Part shown: in pieces, positions 17,802 through 28,698 of the stretch
Numbering within the stretch: the stretch's first letter is position 1
How the letters are laid out: each line of letters starts with the position of its first letter
Origin: Pseudomonas fluvialis
GTDB taxonomy: Bacteria; Pseudomonadota; Gammaproteobacteria; Pseudomonadales; Pseudomonadaceae
NCBI RefSeq assembly: GCF_002234375.1
Contig: NZ_NMQV01000024.1
Location: 124,001-188,000 of the forward strand
Direction of reading: 5' to 3'
Length of the DNA stretch: 64,000 bases
Notes under the pieces: model-generated
What the model was told of the DNA's origin: nothing
Seen by the model: only the letters and a program-made list of their open reading frames with translations
The model's database searches: none
Translations under genes and position numbers: made by a program

Positions 17802-19151
17802 CTACTGGGTCGGTCGCGCAAAGTATTCGCGGGTCAGCTTGACCACCACCGGGCTGAGCAGGATCAGCGCCAGCAGGTTGGGAATGGCCATCAGCCCGTT
17901 GAGGGTGTCGGCGAGCAACCAGGCGAAGTCCAGCTGGGCAATCGCACCGAACGGTACGGCCAGTACCCAGATGATACGGAACGGCAGGATCGACTTGGTG
18001 CCGACGAGAAATTCCCAGCACTTCTCGCCGAAATAGCTCCAGCCGAGAATGGTGGTAAAGGCAAAGATCACCAGTGCCAGGGTCAGGATGGCGCCACCGA
18101 AGCCCGGCATGGCACTTTCGAAGGCCGCGGCCGAGAGCGCTGCGCCACTGGCACCGCTGGTCCATACCCCGGAGCAAATGATCGCCAGGCCGGTCAGGCT
18201 GCAGATGATGATGGTATCGATGAAGGTACCCAGCATACCGATCATTCCAGACTGTACCGAGCTATGCGTGGTACCGGCCGCCTGGGCGATACCGGCAGTA
18301 CCCAGGCCCGCTTCGTTGGAAAAGATGCCCCGCGCCACACCAAAGCGAATCGCCGCCATCACCGCTGCACCGGCAAAGCCGCCGGTAGCGGCAATCGGAC
18401 TGAAGGCATGGGTGAAGATCAGATCGAAGGCGCCAGGAATAGCCGAGAAATTGACCGCCAGAACCACGATTGCCGCGGCGATATAGGCCAGGCACATGAA
18501 CGGCACCAGTGCCGCAGCGACCTTGCCGATACGCTGGATCCCGCCAAGGATGACCAGCCCGACCAAGACCATGCTGCTCACCCCGGTGACCCACAGCGGT
18601 ACGTTGAAGGTGGTCTGCAGTGCATGTGCCATGCTGTTGACCTGCACCATATTGCCGATGCCGAAGCCGGCAAACCCGCCGAAGACGGCAAAGGCGGTAC
18701 CCAGCCATATCCACTTGGCACCCAGGCCATTCTTGATGGCATACATGGGGCCGCCAACATGTTCACCACGGTCATCTTTCTCGCGGTAGTGCACGGCCAG
18801 CACCACTTCAGCGTATTTGGTGGCCATGCCGACCAGCGCGGTACACCACATCCAGAACAAGGCGCCGGGGCCGCCGAGAAAAATGGCGGTGGCCACACCG
18901 GCAATGTTGCCCGTACCCACCGTGGCTGCCAGGCAGGTCATCAGCGCTTCAAAAGGACTGATTTCGCCACTTTCCGCATCGCCGCGCCGGCGACCGCGCC
19001 ACATCAGGGCAAAACCGGTACCGATGCGCGCCAACGGCATGAAGCGGAGGAAAAGCATGAGGAACAGGCCAGTGCCCAGGATGGCAACCAGCATGGGTGG
19101 CCCCCAGACCAGGCCATTGACGCTGTTGACCAACGCGTTGATGGATTCCAT
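17802..19151 (-). CDS. Sodium:amino-acid (alanine/glycine) symporter, AGCS family
   Basis: 449 residues from ATG 19151 (AAAGGAG 6 bases upstream; the longer frame to 19208 lacks a ribosome site). A polytopic inner-membrane protein with the AGCS core ATVGTGNIAGVATAIFLGGPG near residue 75, WMWCTALVGMATKYAEVVLA, and VARGIFSNEAGLGTAGIAQA. Family members import alanine or glycine with Na+; the exact substrate here cannot be told. It is monocistronic between the fabI terminator and tamB. Confidence 0.88.
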   Translation of the reverse strand: MESINALVNSVNGLVWGPPMLVAILGTGLFLMLFLRFMPLARIGTGFALMWRGRRRGDAESGEISPFEALMTCLAATVGTGNIAGVATAIFLGGPGALFWMWCTALVGMATKYAEVVLAVHYREKDDRGEHVGGPMYAIKNGLGAKWIWLGTAFAVFGGFAGFGIGNMVQVNSMAHALQTTFNVPLWVTGVSSMVLVGLVILGGIQRIGKVAAALVPFMCLAYIAAAIVVLAVNFSAIPGAFDLIFTHAFSPIAATGGFAGAAVMAAIRFGVARGIFSNEAGLGTAGIAQAAGTTHSSVQSGMIGMLGTFIDTIIICSLTGLAIICSGVWTSGASGAALSAAAFESAMPGFGGAILTLALVIFAFTTILGWSYFGEKCWEFLVGTKSILPFRIIWVLAVPFGAIAQLDFAWLLADTLNGLMAIPNLLALILLSPVVVKLTREYFARPTQ

Positions 19152-19239
19152 GTACGGCTCCTTTCTTGTTATCGCCGCTTCCGGGATAACCGGCCAGCGG
19201 CAGGCCACCCTGCGCGGATAGCGCAGCGATGCTGTGAGG

Positions 19240-19272
19240 CAGGCGTAACAGGGTGTGTCCGTGCTACGCCTG
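19240..19272 (-). promoter_or_regulatory. Inverted repeat upstream of the AGCS symporter
   Basis: CAGGCGTA (19240-19247) and TACGCCTG (19265-19272) form a perfect 8-base inverted repeat with a 17-base spacer, about 90-120 bases upstream of the symporter ATG. It could be an operator or a leader stem; nothing else supports either. Confidence 0.25.
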
Positions 19273-19350
19273 TGCGGCTGGATGCTAGCACGAAGCGTTC
19301 CACTGGCGACCAGTCGCTGCTGTAAAAGCTGTTCGACCAGTCGGTTTTAT

Positions 19351-22300
19351 TCAGAAATCGTGGCGATACACCAGGTCCAGCGAGCTGGCCAGGCCACTGG
19401 CCGCCTCCAGGTACAGGCGTTTGCTTAATTCGTAGCGCACCGCCAACAGGCTGCCCTGCTCCAGGGAACCCAGGCCGTAGTGCAGGCTCAGCCGCTCGGA
19501 GAAGCGGCCGCTGGCCCCTTCACTGCCCAATTGGAAGTCATCGATACCTAGCCGCTCGGCCAGTTGTCCGGTAAACGACAGGCTACCTGACAGTCCCATG
19601 GCCAGTGCTGCGCTGCCCAGGGCCGCGCCATCGCCGCGACTGCCCAGCGGACGGCCGAGTACCAGATAGGACAAGGCCTGCTCCTCGCTCATCGGCGGAT
19701 CCGCAAATACCTGACTAAGCGGCTGCTCGGCACTGCCCGAGACACGCACCCCTGCGCTCACCGTCCCCACCTTGCGCACCGCTTCGATGTCCAGGAACGG
19801 ACGATCCAAAGCGCCATTGAACAGCAAGCGTGCACGCCTCACGTTAAGGCGTTGTCCATAGGCTTGATAACGGCCTTTAAGCAATTCCAGCTCACCCTGG
19901 CTGCGTAGCTGATCTGTCATATGCAACTGACCACGCACCTCGGCAGTCAGACCAAAACCGCGAAAACGCAAGCGCTGCGCACCGACCCGCAGGCGCACAT
20001 CCATGGCCAGTGGCAGATTGCGTTCGCTAGCGGGCGCTGCACCCACTACCTCGACATCCGCTGATACGCGCACGGCTTGCGCAGGCAGCTCGCGTACCTC
20101 GATCAAGCCACTGGGGACATCCACTTCGCCACTCAGGGCCAGGCCCTGTTCGTCCAACTGCAGCTGCAGGCGGGGCTCGACCTGCAGATTGGCGTAGGGT
20201 TCGACCACCACGGGCAACTGGCTACCACTAACCGCCAGGCGGGCACGCAGCGCTTCATGCCAGCCCAGTTGCCCGGTGAACTGACCGCGCCCCAGCTCGC
20301 CACTGCGCCAGTTGCCTTGCACCTCTAACTGCTGGCCAACAATCTGTATCTGCACAGCCAGGGCATCCAGATTCAATGGCCAACCGGCCCCAGCAACCCG
20401 CCCGTCGAGGAGTTGCAAGTCGCCCTCCACCCAGGGGGCCAGCAAGCTGCCGGTGATCCGCCCCTGGCCCTGCAAACGCCCCTCCAGCGCTTCGAGTCCC
20501 GATACGAAGGGCCGGGCCAGGCCGATATCCAGTCCCGTCAGGCGATACTGGCCGCGCAACGGCTTGCTGGCCGTGCGCGGGTCGATCTGCATATCCAGCT
20601 CGAATTGTCCCAGTCGTTCACCATCCAGCCACAGGCGAGCCTCTACACCGTGCGGCTGCAACCGGCTGTGCAGGTGCAACTGCTGGTAGGGAAACGCCAG
20701 CCACTGGCCTTGTTCGCGTAAGCGCCACTGCCCCTGTCCGGCATCCAGGCGCAGTTGGCCTCGCGGCCCGCGCTCAGTCAGTTGCAGTTGCAATTCACCG
20801 TCCAGCTGGCCCTGCCAGTCGAAGTCCTCCGGCCACCAGCCCGCCAGGCTGCTCATCGGCAACTGGCGCAAACGATAGTCCAGGCGACTGTCTGGCCACA
20901 GGCGCTGCGCGCCGGCACACAGGCTGGCCTGCTCGGCCTGCCAGCAGTGGGCTGCCAGGTTCCAGGCCTGAGCGTTGAACCGCACGGCCGTAGGTGCCTG
21001 CAATTGCCAGGCGAGTTCAGCCAGGTGCACGCGGGCCTGGCGCAACTCGCCCCGCCAGCCCGGCGCTTGCTGAGCGCCAGAGAGCTGCAGGTTCACGGCA
21101 AAGTCGGGGGCAAGCCAGTCAAGGTCCAGCTGATGTCGTTGCCAGGTGCCGGCCCCGCTAAGCAGCCCTTCCCCCAGATTCCTTTCACCCTGCCGCAGCA
21201 CGCCACTCTGCAGACGCAAGGTGCCCTGCTGCCGGGCATCCAGGCGGGCATCCAGCTGCACGCTGGCCAAGCGCAGCTGCTGGAAACGCAGGGCCTGGCC
21301 TTGCAGTTGCAACTGACCTTGCGGACGCTGCCGGGTGCCCGCCAGTTGCAACTGCCCTTGCACACGCCCGGCCAGTTCCGGCCAGAGCTGTTGCAGGGCG
21401 GGCAGCTTCCAGCGCAGCTCGCCCGCCAGGCGCTGACCACTGCCCAGGCTGGCCTGGCCGTCAATACGGTTATCGCCCAGCTGCAACTGCAGCGGGGCCA
21501 GTGACCATTGCTCGCCCTGCGCCTGCAGCGTGGCTTGCCAGCGCAAGGGCTGCTGGCGCACCTGGCCATGCAGGTCCACTACCAGGCGTCCTTGCAGCGC
21601 GGGCTGCCACTGCCCCTCACTGTGCAGGCTACCGGCGATGCGTCCTGGTAAACCGGCCTGCCAATAGGCCGGATCGATGTCCCGTAGCTGCAAGTGCGTC
21701 GACCAACCCGCCTGGGCACCCAGGCTCAGCTCAAGCCGGCCACTGGCCTGACCCCGACCAGCCTGCAGGCGCACATCAGCCAGCTGCACACGCTGCAAAT
21801 CGCCGGCAAAGGGGCTGTGCAGGGTGAACGGTCCCGCCGGGCCATCCGCCTCGGCATGCAGCTCGCCCTGGTAGCGCCCATCCTGATAACTGAAGGGGCC
21901 CTGCAGGCGACGCAGTCGCCAGTCCAGGGCATCGAGCTGCGGCCAGAGGCGCTGCCAGGGCAGGTCCTGCCAGTCCAGCTGGCCCTGCACGGCCAGACTG
22001 GACTGCCAGTCAACCTCGCCGTGCACCTGCAGGTAGCCCTGCTGCCTGTCACCCAGGCGCACCTCTTTGAGTTGCAGGCCCTGCGCGGTCAGCAAGGCGT
22101 CCAGCAGCAGGCTCATGGGGTGCTGCTCGGCGGCCAGACTGGCCTGTCCCTGTAGGGCATAGCCGCTCTGCAGATCCCCCTGCAGATCAAGCTGCACATG
22201 CTCCATGCGCAAGGTGGCCGGCAGTGTCGGAGTGGCGAGGAAGTCGCTGGCCTGCACCTGCAAACGGGCTGGCCAATGCTCGGCCAGCGGCTGCAACCAG

Positions 22301-22983
22301 CCTTCACCCTGTGCCTGCAGGTAACCACTGCTGTGCATTTGTAACTGCAGGCGCTGCTGCAGGTCGCCGTGCAGTTGCAAGGCAAGGTTCCAGTCCTGCC
22401 CGGACGGAGCCGCAAGCGCCAGTTGGGCCGTGGCCTGCAAGGGCCAGTCGCGCACGGTCTGCAGTACCCCGCTGAGGTGCAGCTGCAGGTCGGCCTGGCG
22501 CAGTTGCAGCGCCTCGACCTGCAGCTCATGGCCCTGCCAGCGGGCACGCAGCTGCAGGTTCTCGATGCGCAGCTCGTCCTGCACATACAGCGCGTCCAGC
22601 TGCACGCTGTGCAACGCGATCGCCAACGGCATATCCAGCACCGGCAAGCGCAACGCCTGGCGTGCTGCCGGCTCCTCACTAGCCGCCGGATGCACTGCCA
22701 GACGGGCAGCCTGTAGCCGCTCTACGCATAACTGCAGGCGCCACAGACAAGCGGGCGTCCAGGACAACTGCACATCATCCAGCTGCAGGCGCAGGTCAGC
22801 CGTTTCCCAGCGCACGGTCCGCGCCTGCCAGGTACCCGCCAGGTGCCCCTGACTGCCGAGTACCTGCAGCCCCCCGACCTGGCCAAGTAACCAGCGACTG
22901 CCGGCTTCGCTGTACAGCAGACCGAGCAGGCTGGCGACACCGCCCAGCAATAACCCGAACAGCGCATAGAGCAGGCGCTTCAC
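19351..22983 (-). CDS. tamB: Translocation and assembly module subunit TamB
   Basis: A 1210-residue protein with one N-terminal membrane helix (ALFGLLLGGVASLLGLLYSE), a very long glutamine/leucine-rich beta-helical AsmA-like body and the C-terminal DUF490 region (LPLAMDVRLRVG; EEQALSYLVLGRPLGSRGDG) ending in an amphipathic beta-strand with terminal phenylalanine. It spans the periplasm and works with TamA in outer-membrane protein assembly and lipid transport. It overlaps tamA by 4 bases. Confidence 0.92.
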   Translation of the reverse strand: MKRLLYALFGLLLGGVASLLGLLYSEAGSRWLLGQVGGLQVLGSQGHLAGTWQARTVRWETADLRLQLDDVQLSWTPACLWRLQLCVERLQAARLAVHPAASEEPAARQALRLPVLDMPLAIALHSVQLDALYVQDELRIENLQLRARWQGHELQVEALQLRQADLQLHLSGVLQTVRDWPLQATAQLALAAPSGQDWNLALQLHGDLQQRLQLQMHSSGYLQAQGEGWLQPLAEHWPARLQVQASDFLATPTLPATLRMEHVQLDLQGDLQSGYALQGQASLAAEQHPMSLLLDALLTAQGLQLKEVRLGDRQQGYLQVHGEVDWQSSLAVQGQLDWQDLPWQRLWPQLDALDWRLRRLQGPFSYQDGRYQGELHAEADGPAGPFTLHSPFAGDLQRVQLADVRLQAGRGQASGRLELSLGAQAGWSTHLQLRDIDPAYWQAGLPGRIAGSLHSEGQWQPALQGRLVVDLHGQVRQQPLRWQATLQAQGEQWSLAPLQLQLGDNRIDGQASLGSGQRLAGELRWKLPALQQLWPELAGRVQGQLQLAGTRQRPQGQLQLQGQALRFQQLRLASVQLDARLDARQQGTLRLQSGVLRQGERNLGEGLLSGAGTWQRHQLDLDWLAPDFAVNLQLSGAQQAPGWRGELRQARVHLAELAWQLQAPTAVRFNAQAWNLAAHCWQAEQASLCAGAQRLWPDSRLDYRLRQLPMSSLAGWWPEDFDWQGQLDGELQLQLTERGPRGQLRLDAGQGQWRLREQGQWLAFPYQQLHLHSRLQPHGVEARLWLDGERLGQFELDMQIDPRTASKPLRGQYRLTGLDIGLARPFVSGLEALEGRLQGQGRITGSLLAPWVEGDLQLLDGRVAGAGWPLNLDALAVQIQIVGQQLEVQGNWRSGELGRGQFTGQLGWHEALRARLAVSGSQLPVVVEPYANLQVEPRLQLQLDEQGLALSGEVDVPSGLIEVRELPAQAVRVSADVEVVGAAPASERNLPLAMDVRLRVGAQRLRFRGFGLTAEVRGQLHMTDQLRSQGELELLKGRYQAYGQRLNVRRARLLFNGALDRPFLDIEAVRKVGTVSAGVRVSGSAEQPLSQVFADPPMSEEQALSYLVLGRPLGSRGDGAALGSAALAMGLSGSLSFTGQLAERLGIDDFQLGSEGASGRFSERLSLHYGLGSLEQGSLLAVRYELSKRLYLEAASGLASSLDLVYRHDF

Positions 22984-24713
22984 AGTTCCGGCCCCATGGA
23001 AAAGTGCAGACGCACACCGCCTGGCTCATCCAGCGCATGCGCCAGGTCAAGGCGCAGCGGCCCCACCGGGGAAAGCCAGCGCAGCCCCAGCCCGATGCCG
23101 GTAAAGTGCCGTGCACTGAGGCTGTTGAAGGCATTGCCCCGATCGATAAAGGTCGCCAGGCGCCATTGCTCGCGCAGCGGGTACTGGTACTCCAGGCTGC
23201 CGGCCAGCAGGTAGCGTGCCCCGACCTTGTTGCCCCGGCGATCCTCCGGGGACAGGCTCTGGTAGTCGTAACCGCGCACACTCTGGTCACCACCGGCAAA
23301 GAAGCGCAGCGAAGGCGGTACCGCCGCATAGTCGTTAGTGGCAATACCACCGGCCTGTACGCGGGCCAGCAGACGATGACCCGCTGCGAAGCTGTACAGG
23401 CCCTTGGCCTGGGCATTGACCTGTAGCAGGTCGGTATCGGCCAGCAGGCCGCGCTTGGCCATCTGGCTGTCGATCTGCAGGCGATAGCCCTGGCTGGGAT
23501 TGCTCGGGGAGTCACTGTGCAGATGATTGAAGCCCAGCCCGGCAAGCAGCAACTGGCTGCGCCCGTCCGGGCTGCCCTGACCATAGTCATAGCGTTCCTC
23601 CTGCCAGTTCAGGCTGAGGTTGCGCTGCCAGTCCCCGGCCAGCATGGCCTGCCACTCGGCGCCCAGGCGATAGCGACGAGTGTCGATATCGATCATTTGC
23701 TCCTGCTGGTAACCGGCAGTGAAGCGCAGGTGGTCGGTCAGTGCCTGCTGCAAAGGTATCTGGTACCAGCTGCCAACCGCCTGACGCTCCAGAGCCAGCT
23801 CGGCATCCGCGCCCAGGCTGTGCCCCTGTGGATTGAGCCAGTGACGCGTCCAGCTGGCACGGCTGCGAGGGCCAATGTCGGTCGAGTAGCCCAGCCCCAG
23901 CGTGAAACTGCGTGGCAATACCTGTTGCAGATTGACCTGCACTGGCACGACCAGCCCACTGCGCTGCTCGGCTAGCGCATCGACCCGCACCTCGGCGAAG
24001 TAGCCACTGTCACGCAGGTTCTGGGCAAAGCGTGCCACCAGGTCGGCATCATAGGCATCACCCACCGCGAAGGGTTGCAGGCGCTGCAGCAAGCGCTCAT
24101 CGATGGCAAAGTCGCCCTGGAAGCTCACCGCGCCAAAACGATGCCGTGGCCCACTGGTATAACGCAGATGGATATCTGCCGTGCCCGCTTGCGGGTCGAC
24201 ACGCAGACGCTGCTCGATAAAGCGCCCCTGGAAGAAGCCATAACGCTGCGCCTGGCTGGCGAGCAGCTTCTTGGCCGCCTCGTAGGCGCCATGATCCAGC
24301 ACCTGGCCAGGCTGCAGGCGACTGCTGCGTGGCCGGCGAAAAGCCGTCAGGCTGGCCGCCTCGCCGAGTACCTCGATAGTTACCTGCTGCAGGCGCACCG
24401 GTTCGCCCTGGCGCACCAGCAGGCGCAGGCGCGGTCGCCCCTGGTGTTCGTCAACCTGGCTGACCACCTGCGCGCGGTAATAGCCCAGGGCCTGCAGAGC
24501 CTGTTGCGCCTGCTGCTCGGCACTCCGTGCAAAGCGCTGCAGGGCCGCCGGGTCGCGCTCACCCAGGTTGCCTACATACGCCTCGATATTGGCGCGCAAG
24601 GCACTATCGCTGGGGCGCAGGCGCACTTCCAGCAACGCCTCGGCCCACACCGGCAAGCCCGGCAACAGCGCCAGGCAGAACAGGGCAACACGGCCCAGGG
24701 ACAGATCCTTCAT
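22980..24713 (-). CDS. tamA: Translocation and assembly module subunit TamA (Omp85 family)
   Basis: 577 residues with signal peptide ([19 protein letters not shown]...WAEA), POTRA repeats over about residues 25-270 and a C-terminal 16-strand Omp85 barrel. The barrel has the conserved [18 protein letters not shown] segment and ends LHFSMGPEL. It is the outer-membrane partner of TamB. It is first in the two-gene unit and divergent from xthA across about 100 bases. Confidence 0.93.
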   Translation of the reverse strand: MKDLSLGRVALFCLALLPGLPVWAEALLEVRLRPSDSALRANIEAYVGNLGERDPAALQRFARSAEQQAQQALQALGYYRAQVVSQVDEHQGRPRLRLLVRQGEPVRLQQVTIEVLGEAASLTAFRRPRSSRLQPGQVLDHGAYEAAKKLLASQAQRYGFFQGRFIEQRLRVDPQAGTADIHLRYTSGPRHRFGAVSFQGDFAIDERLLQRLQPFAVGDAYDADLVARFAQNLRDSGYFAEVRVDALAEQRSGLVVPVQVNLQQVLPRSFTLGLGYSTDIGPRSRASWTRHWLNPQGHSLGADAELALERQAVGSWYQIPLQQALTDHLRFTAGYQQEQMIDIDTRRYRLGAEWQAMLAGDWQRNLSLNWQEERYDYGQGSPDGRSQLLLAGLGFNHLHSDSPSNPSQGYRLQIDSQMAKRGLLADTDLLQVNAQAKGLYSFAAGHRLLARVQAGGIATNDYAAVPPSLRFFAGGDQSVRGYDYQSLSPEDRRGNKVGARYLLAGSLEYQYPLREQWRLATFIDRGNAFNSLSARHFTGIGLGLRWLSPVGPLRLDLAHALDEPGGVRLHFSMGPEL

Positions 24714-24816
24714 CGGTCACATGCTAGCAGAGCCCTGCCGCATGCCGCCAAGCCTGGCTTGCCGATGCCCCGGCCGGCTGACTACCATGCGCCTTTGTTT
24801 GCCTGGGGCGCTCTGC

Positions 24817-25629
24817 ATGAAACTGGTTTCCTTCAATATCAACGGCCTGCGCGCCCGTCCTCACCAGCTGGCGGCGCTGATCGAGAAACACCAGCCAGAC
24901 ATCATCGGCCTGCAGGAGACCAAGGTGGCTGATGAGCAGTTCCCCGAAGGCGAGATTCGCCAGCTGGGCTATCACGTGCATTACCACGGGCAGAAAGGCC
25001 ACTACGGCGTGGCCCTGCTGTCCCGCCAGCCCCCCCTGGAACTGCACAAGGGCTTTCCCGGCGATGCCGAGGATGCCCAACGACGCTTCATCTGGGGCGT
25101 GTATGCCGACGCCCAAGGTAATCCGCTGACCGTGATGAATGGCTACTTCCCGCAAGGGGAAAACCGCAGCCATGAGAGCAAGTTTCCTGCCAAGCAGCGT
25201 TTCTACGCAGACCTGCAGCAGCTGCTGGAAAACCGCTTCCAGCCGCAGCAACCGCTGGTGGTGATGGGTGATATCAATATCTCCCCGGAAGACTGTGATA
25301 TCGGTATCGGCGAGGAAAACCGCAAGCGCTGGCTGAAAAGCGGCAAGTGCAGCTTCCTCCCGGAAGAGCGCGAGTGGCTGCAACGCCTCAAGGACTGGGG
25401 GTTAGTCGATAGCTACCGACAACTGCACCCGACGGTCGATGACTGTTTCAGCTGGTTCGATTACCGCAGTCGCGGCTTCGAAGACAGCCCGCGACGCGGC
25501 CTGCGCATCGATGTGATCCTCGCCTCGTTGGGCCTGCGCGAGCGCCTCTGCGACGCGGGTGTCGACTATGCGCTACGCGGCATGGAGAAGCCCTCCGACC
25601 ATGCGCCGATCTGGTTGCAACTGAGCTGA
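24817..25629 (+). CDS. xthA: Exodeoxyribonuclease III
   Basis: 270 residues from ATG 24817; the frame is open further upstream, but that part overlaps tamA and is not exonuclease-like. AP endonuclease/3'-5' exonuclease of the EEP fold: [14 protein letters not shown], metal-binding E34 in [23 protein letters not shown], and [12 protein letters not shown] with the catalytic histidine. Acts in base-excision repair. Full length for the family. Confidence 0.95.
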   Translation: MKLVSFNINGLRARPHQLAALIEKHQPDIIGLQETKVADEQFPEGEIRQLGYHVHYHGQKGHYGVALLSRQPPLELHKGFPGDAEDAQRRFIWGVYADAQGNPLTVMNGYFPQGENRSHESKFPAKQRFYADLQQLLENRFQPQQPLVVMGDINISPEDCDIGIGEENRKRWLKSGKCSFLPEEREWLQRLKDWGLVDSYRQLHPTVDDCFSWFDYRSRGFEDSPRRGLRIDVILASLGLRERLCDAGVDYALRGMEKPSDHAPIWLQLS

Positions 25630-25658
25630 CGGGACGCTGCCGCGCAGGCTTCACCGTT

Positions 25659-25676
25659 CTGTCACACGCCTGTCAT
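25659..25676 (+). promoter_or_regulatory. Pho box (PhoB-binding site) with spaced -10
   Basis: CTGTCAC-ACGC-CTGTCAT: two 7-base half-sites, 11-base period, matching the PhoB consensus. A -10-like TAGGCT (25687-25692) begins 10 bases after it, the spacing of PhoB-activated promoters that lack a -35. The downstream gene is phosphate-binding-like. Confidence 0.75.
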
Positions 25677-25728
25677 GCGGTCTGCCTAGGCTGCGGCGCA
25701 CCTTCTCCGCTGTTGCAAGGTGTGTCGC

Positions 25729-27090
25729 ATGTCTTCGCGTTTTACCCCGGAATCCCGTCCCTGGAGCCAAACAGCCGCGCTACTTGCGCTGGCTTTCTGC
25801 TGCTACGTCATGCCCTGGCCGGCCAGCGCTGGCGAGGCTAACCTGCTGTTGCGCATCCAGGGCTCCAACACCATCGGTGCCCACCTGGCACCGGCCCTGG
25901 CGGCCGGCCTGCTGCGCCAGCAGGGCGTTGCCCATCCCGAGCAACAGATCAGCGCGCCGAACGAAGTAAGCGTCAGCGGACGGGACGCCCAGGGGCGCCT
26001 GCTGCAGATCACTGTCGCCGCCCATGGCTCGGGCACCGGTTTTGTCGCGCTGGCTGAAGGCAGCGCCGAGCTGGCCGCCTCCTCGCGGCCGATCAAGGAC
26101 AGCGAGCAGGCCAGTCTGGCCAGCCTGGGGGACCTGCGCAGTGCCAGCGCCGAACAGGTCATCGCCCTGGACGGGCTGGCGATCATCGTGCACCCGGACA
26201 ATCCCGTGCAGCAGCTGGATATCGCCCAGGTTGCTGCGCTGTTCGCCGGAGAAATCGATAACTGGCAAGCTCTCGGTGGCCCCGCGGGGGCGGTACGCCT
26301 GTATGCCCGTGATGACAATTCCGGGACCTTCGATACGTTCAAGGAGCTGGTATTGAGCAGCCAGGGCAAGCAACTGGCTGGTGCCGCGCAGCGCTTCGAA
26401 TCCAGCGACGAACTGTCCGAGCGTGTCAGCCAGGACCCGCAGGCCATCGGTTTCATCGGCCTGCCGTACATCCGCCAGGCCAAGGCCCTGCACATCGCCG
26501 ACCAGGGTTCGCAGGCCATGCCGGCCAGTCGCGAGCTGATCAGCACCGAGGACTACCCGCTGTCACGGCGCCTGTTCTTCTACCTCAAGCCTGATGAAAG
26601 CAATCCCTGGGCGCGCGCGCTGGTCGAGTTCGCCCAGAGTGCCGAGGGCCAGGCCATCGTCACGGCCAACGGCTTCATCGGCCAGCAGGTACAAGCCATG
26701 CGTGTTGCCGTGGATGCCAGCCAACCCAGGGTCTATCAACGCCTCGCCGAGCAGGCGCAGCGTCTCAGCGTGAACTTCCGCTTCCGTGAAGGCAGTGCCG
26801 AACTGGACAACAAGGCGTTGCACGACCTGCAACGCCTGCTCGACTACCTGAAGGCCAACGACAAGCAGCATCGGCAACTGGTGCTGGTCGGCTTTGGCGA
26901 CCCGAAAAGCGACCCCGCACGGGCTGCCCTGCTCTCCAAGCTGCGCGCCATGGCAGTGCGCCGTGAATTGGCGCGGGCCGGCATCCTGCCCCGCGACATC
27001 CTCGGCCTGGGCGAGCAGCTGCCGGTCGCCAGCAATCAGCAGGACGACGGCCGCATGAAGAATCGCCGGGTCGAGGTGTGGGTCTACTAA
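25729..27090 (+). CDS. Phosphate-binding-like (PstS-type) domain fused to an OmpA peptidoglycan-binding domain
   Basis: 453 residues from ATG 25729 (AAGG 8 bases upstream). Signal peptide to about residue 34, then a PBP-like phosphate-binding domain (LRIQGSNTIG near 40; AHGSGTGFVAL; DDNSGTFDTFKELVL; QDPQAIGFIGLPYI) to about 310, and an OmpA-C domain from about 340 (FRFREGSAELDNKAL...NRRVEVWVY). It would bind phosphate or a phosphate-like anion in the periplasm while anchored to murein. There is no pst permease nearby, so a sensor, scavenger or storage role is as likely as transport. A Pho box precedes it. Confidence 0.85.
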   Translation: MSSRFTPESRPWSQTAALLALAFCCYVMPWPASAGEANLLLRIQGSNTIGAHLAPALAAGLLRQQGVAHPEQQISAPNEVSVSGRDAQGRLLQITVAAHGSGTGFVALAEGSAELAASSRPIKDSEQASLASLGDLRSASAEQVIALDGLAIIVHPDNPVQQLDIAQVAALFAGEIDNWQALGGPAGAVRLYARDDNSGTFDTFKELVLSSQGKQLAGAAQRFESSDELSERVSQDPQAIGFIGLPYIRQAKALHIADQGSQAMPASRELISTEDYPLSRRLFFYLKPDESNPWARALVEFAQSAEGQAIVTANGFIGQQVQAMRVAVDASQPRVYQRLAEQAQRLSVNFRFREGSAELDNKALHDLQRLLDYLKANDKQHRQLVLVGFGDPKSDPARAALLSKLRAMAVRRELARAGILPRDILGLGEQLPVASNQQDDGRMKNRRVEVWVY

Positions 27091-27099
27091 AGTGGCACA

Positions 27100-27119
27100 G
27101 CCAGGCCAGCTAGCCTGGC
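27100..27119 (+). terminator. Hairpin after the PstS-OmpA gene
   Basis: GCCAGGC-cagcta-GCCTGGC, a 7-base stem ten bases after the stop. There is no U-tract, so termination here is uncertain. Confidence 0.35.
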
Positions 27120-27162
27120 GCTAGCATGCACTGTCAGCCCACTGGGCGCGGAGGACAGTCGC

Positions 27163-27321
27163 ATGCACGTGGAAATTCACGCCATCCAGCGCAATGGTCG
27201 CTCGCTCTGGCAGGTTCGCCTGGGTCGGCGCGTCATCACCTTCCAGGATCTGCAGCTGGCCCGGCAGTTTGCCAGCCAGCTGCATCTGCACACGAGCCCG
27301 CCGCAGCACAAGCGCGGCTGA
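27163..27321 (+). CDS. Small conserved-looking protein of 52 residues, unknown function
   Basis: ATG at 27163 with a strong Shine-Dalgarno (GGAGGA, 7 bases upstream) and Pseudomonas-like codon use. The product MHVEIHAIQRNGRSLWQVRL... has an antiparallel-strand look (VEIHAIQR / WQVRLGRRVITF) followed by a helix (DLQLARQFASQLHLH). No signal peptide or membrane helix. It ends 6 bases before the convergent acyl-CoA dehydrogenase. I do not recognise a family with certainty; the ribosome site and composition argue that it is real. Confidence 0.6.
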   Translation: MHVEIHAIQRNGRSLWQVRLGRRVITFQDLQLARQFASQLHLHTSPPQHKRG

Positions 27322-27327
27322 AACGCC

Positions 27328-28557
<1,230 letters not shown>

Positions 28558-28647
28558 GGGCTGACCTTCCAGAAAATGAACCAGCGGGTTGTTGATGTAA
28601 AAAGAGGCTAGCCCAGGCGCAAGAATCCACCTAATCTATTTTGCCTG

Positions 28648-28665
28648 CTTATTAACATTCATAAG
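28648..28665. promoter_or_regulatory. LysR-type operator candidate in the divergent promoter
   Basis: CTTAT-N8-ATAAG, a perfect interrupted palindrome of the T-N11-A kind, AT-rich against GC-rich surroundings. It lies 34 bases upstream of the LysR gene and about 90 bases upstream of the acyl-CoA dehydrogenase ATG. Confidence 0.45.
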
Positions 28666-28698
28666 CCATATTCAGTCCGGCAAGGCACGGGAGTCCGC

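Noticed and set aside
16870..18177. A 435-codon minus-strand frame opposite fabI
   Set aside because: Antisense to fabI and out of frame with the symporter; no motifs.
17193..19325. A 710-codon plus-strand open frame
   Set aside because: It runs out of frame through fabI and antisense to the AGCS symporter, which has clear family motifs; the product is low-complexity Q/G/R/H-rich.
19295..19345. Repeated CGACCAGTCG motifs after tamB (candidate terminator)
   Set aside because: The two short stems are only 4-5 bases with no U-tract; not strong enough to call.
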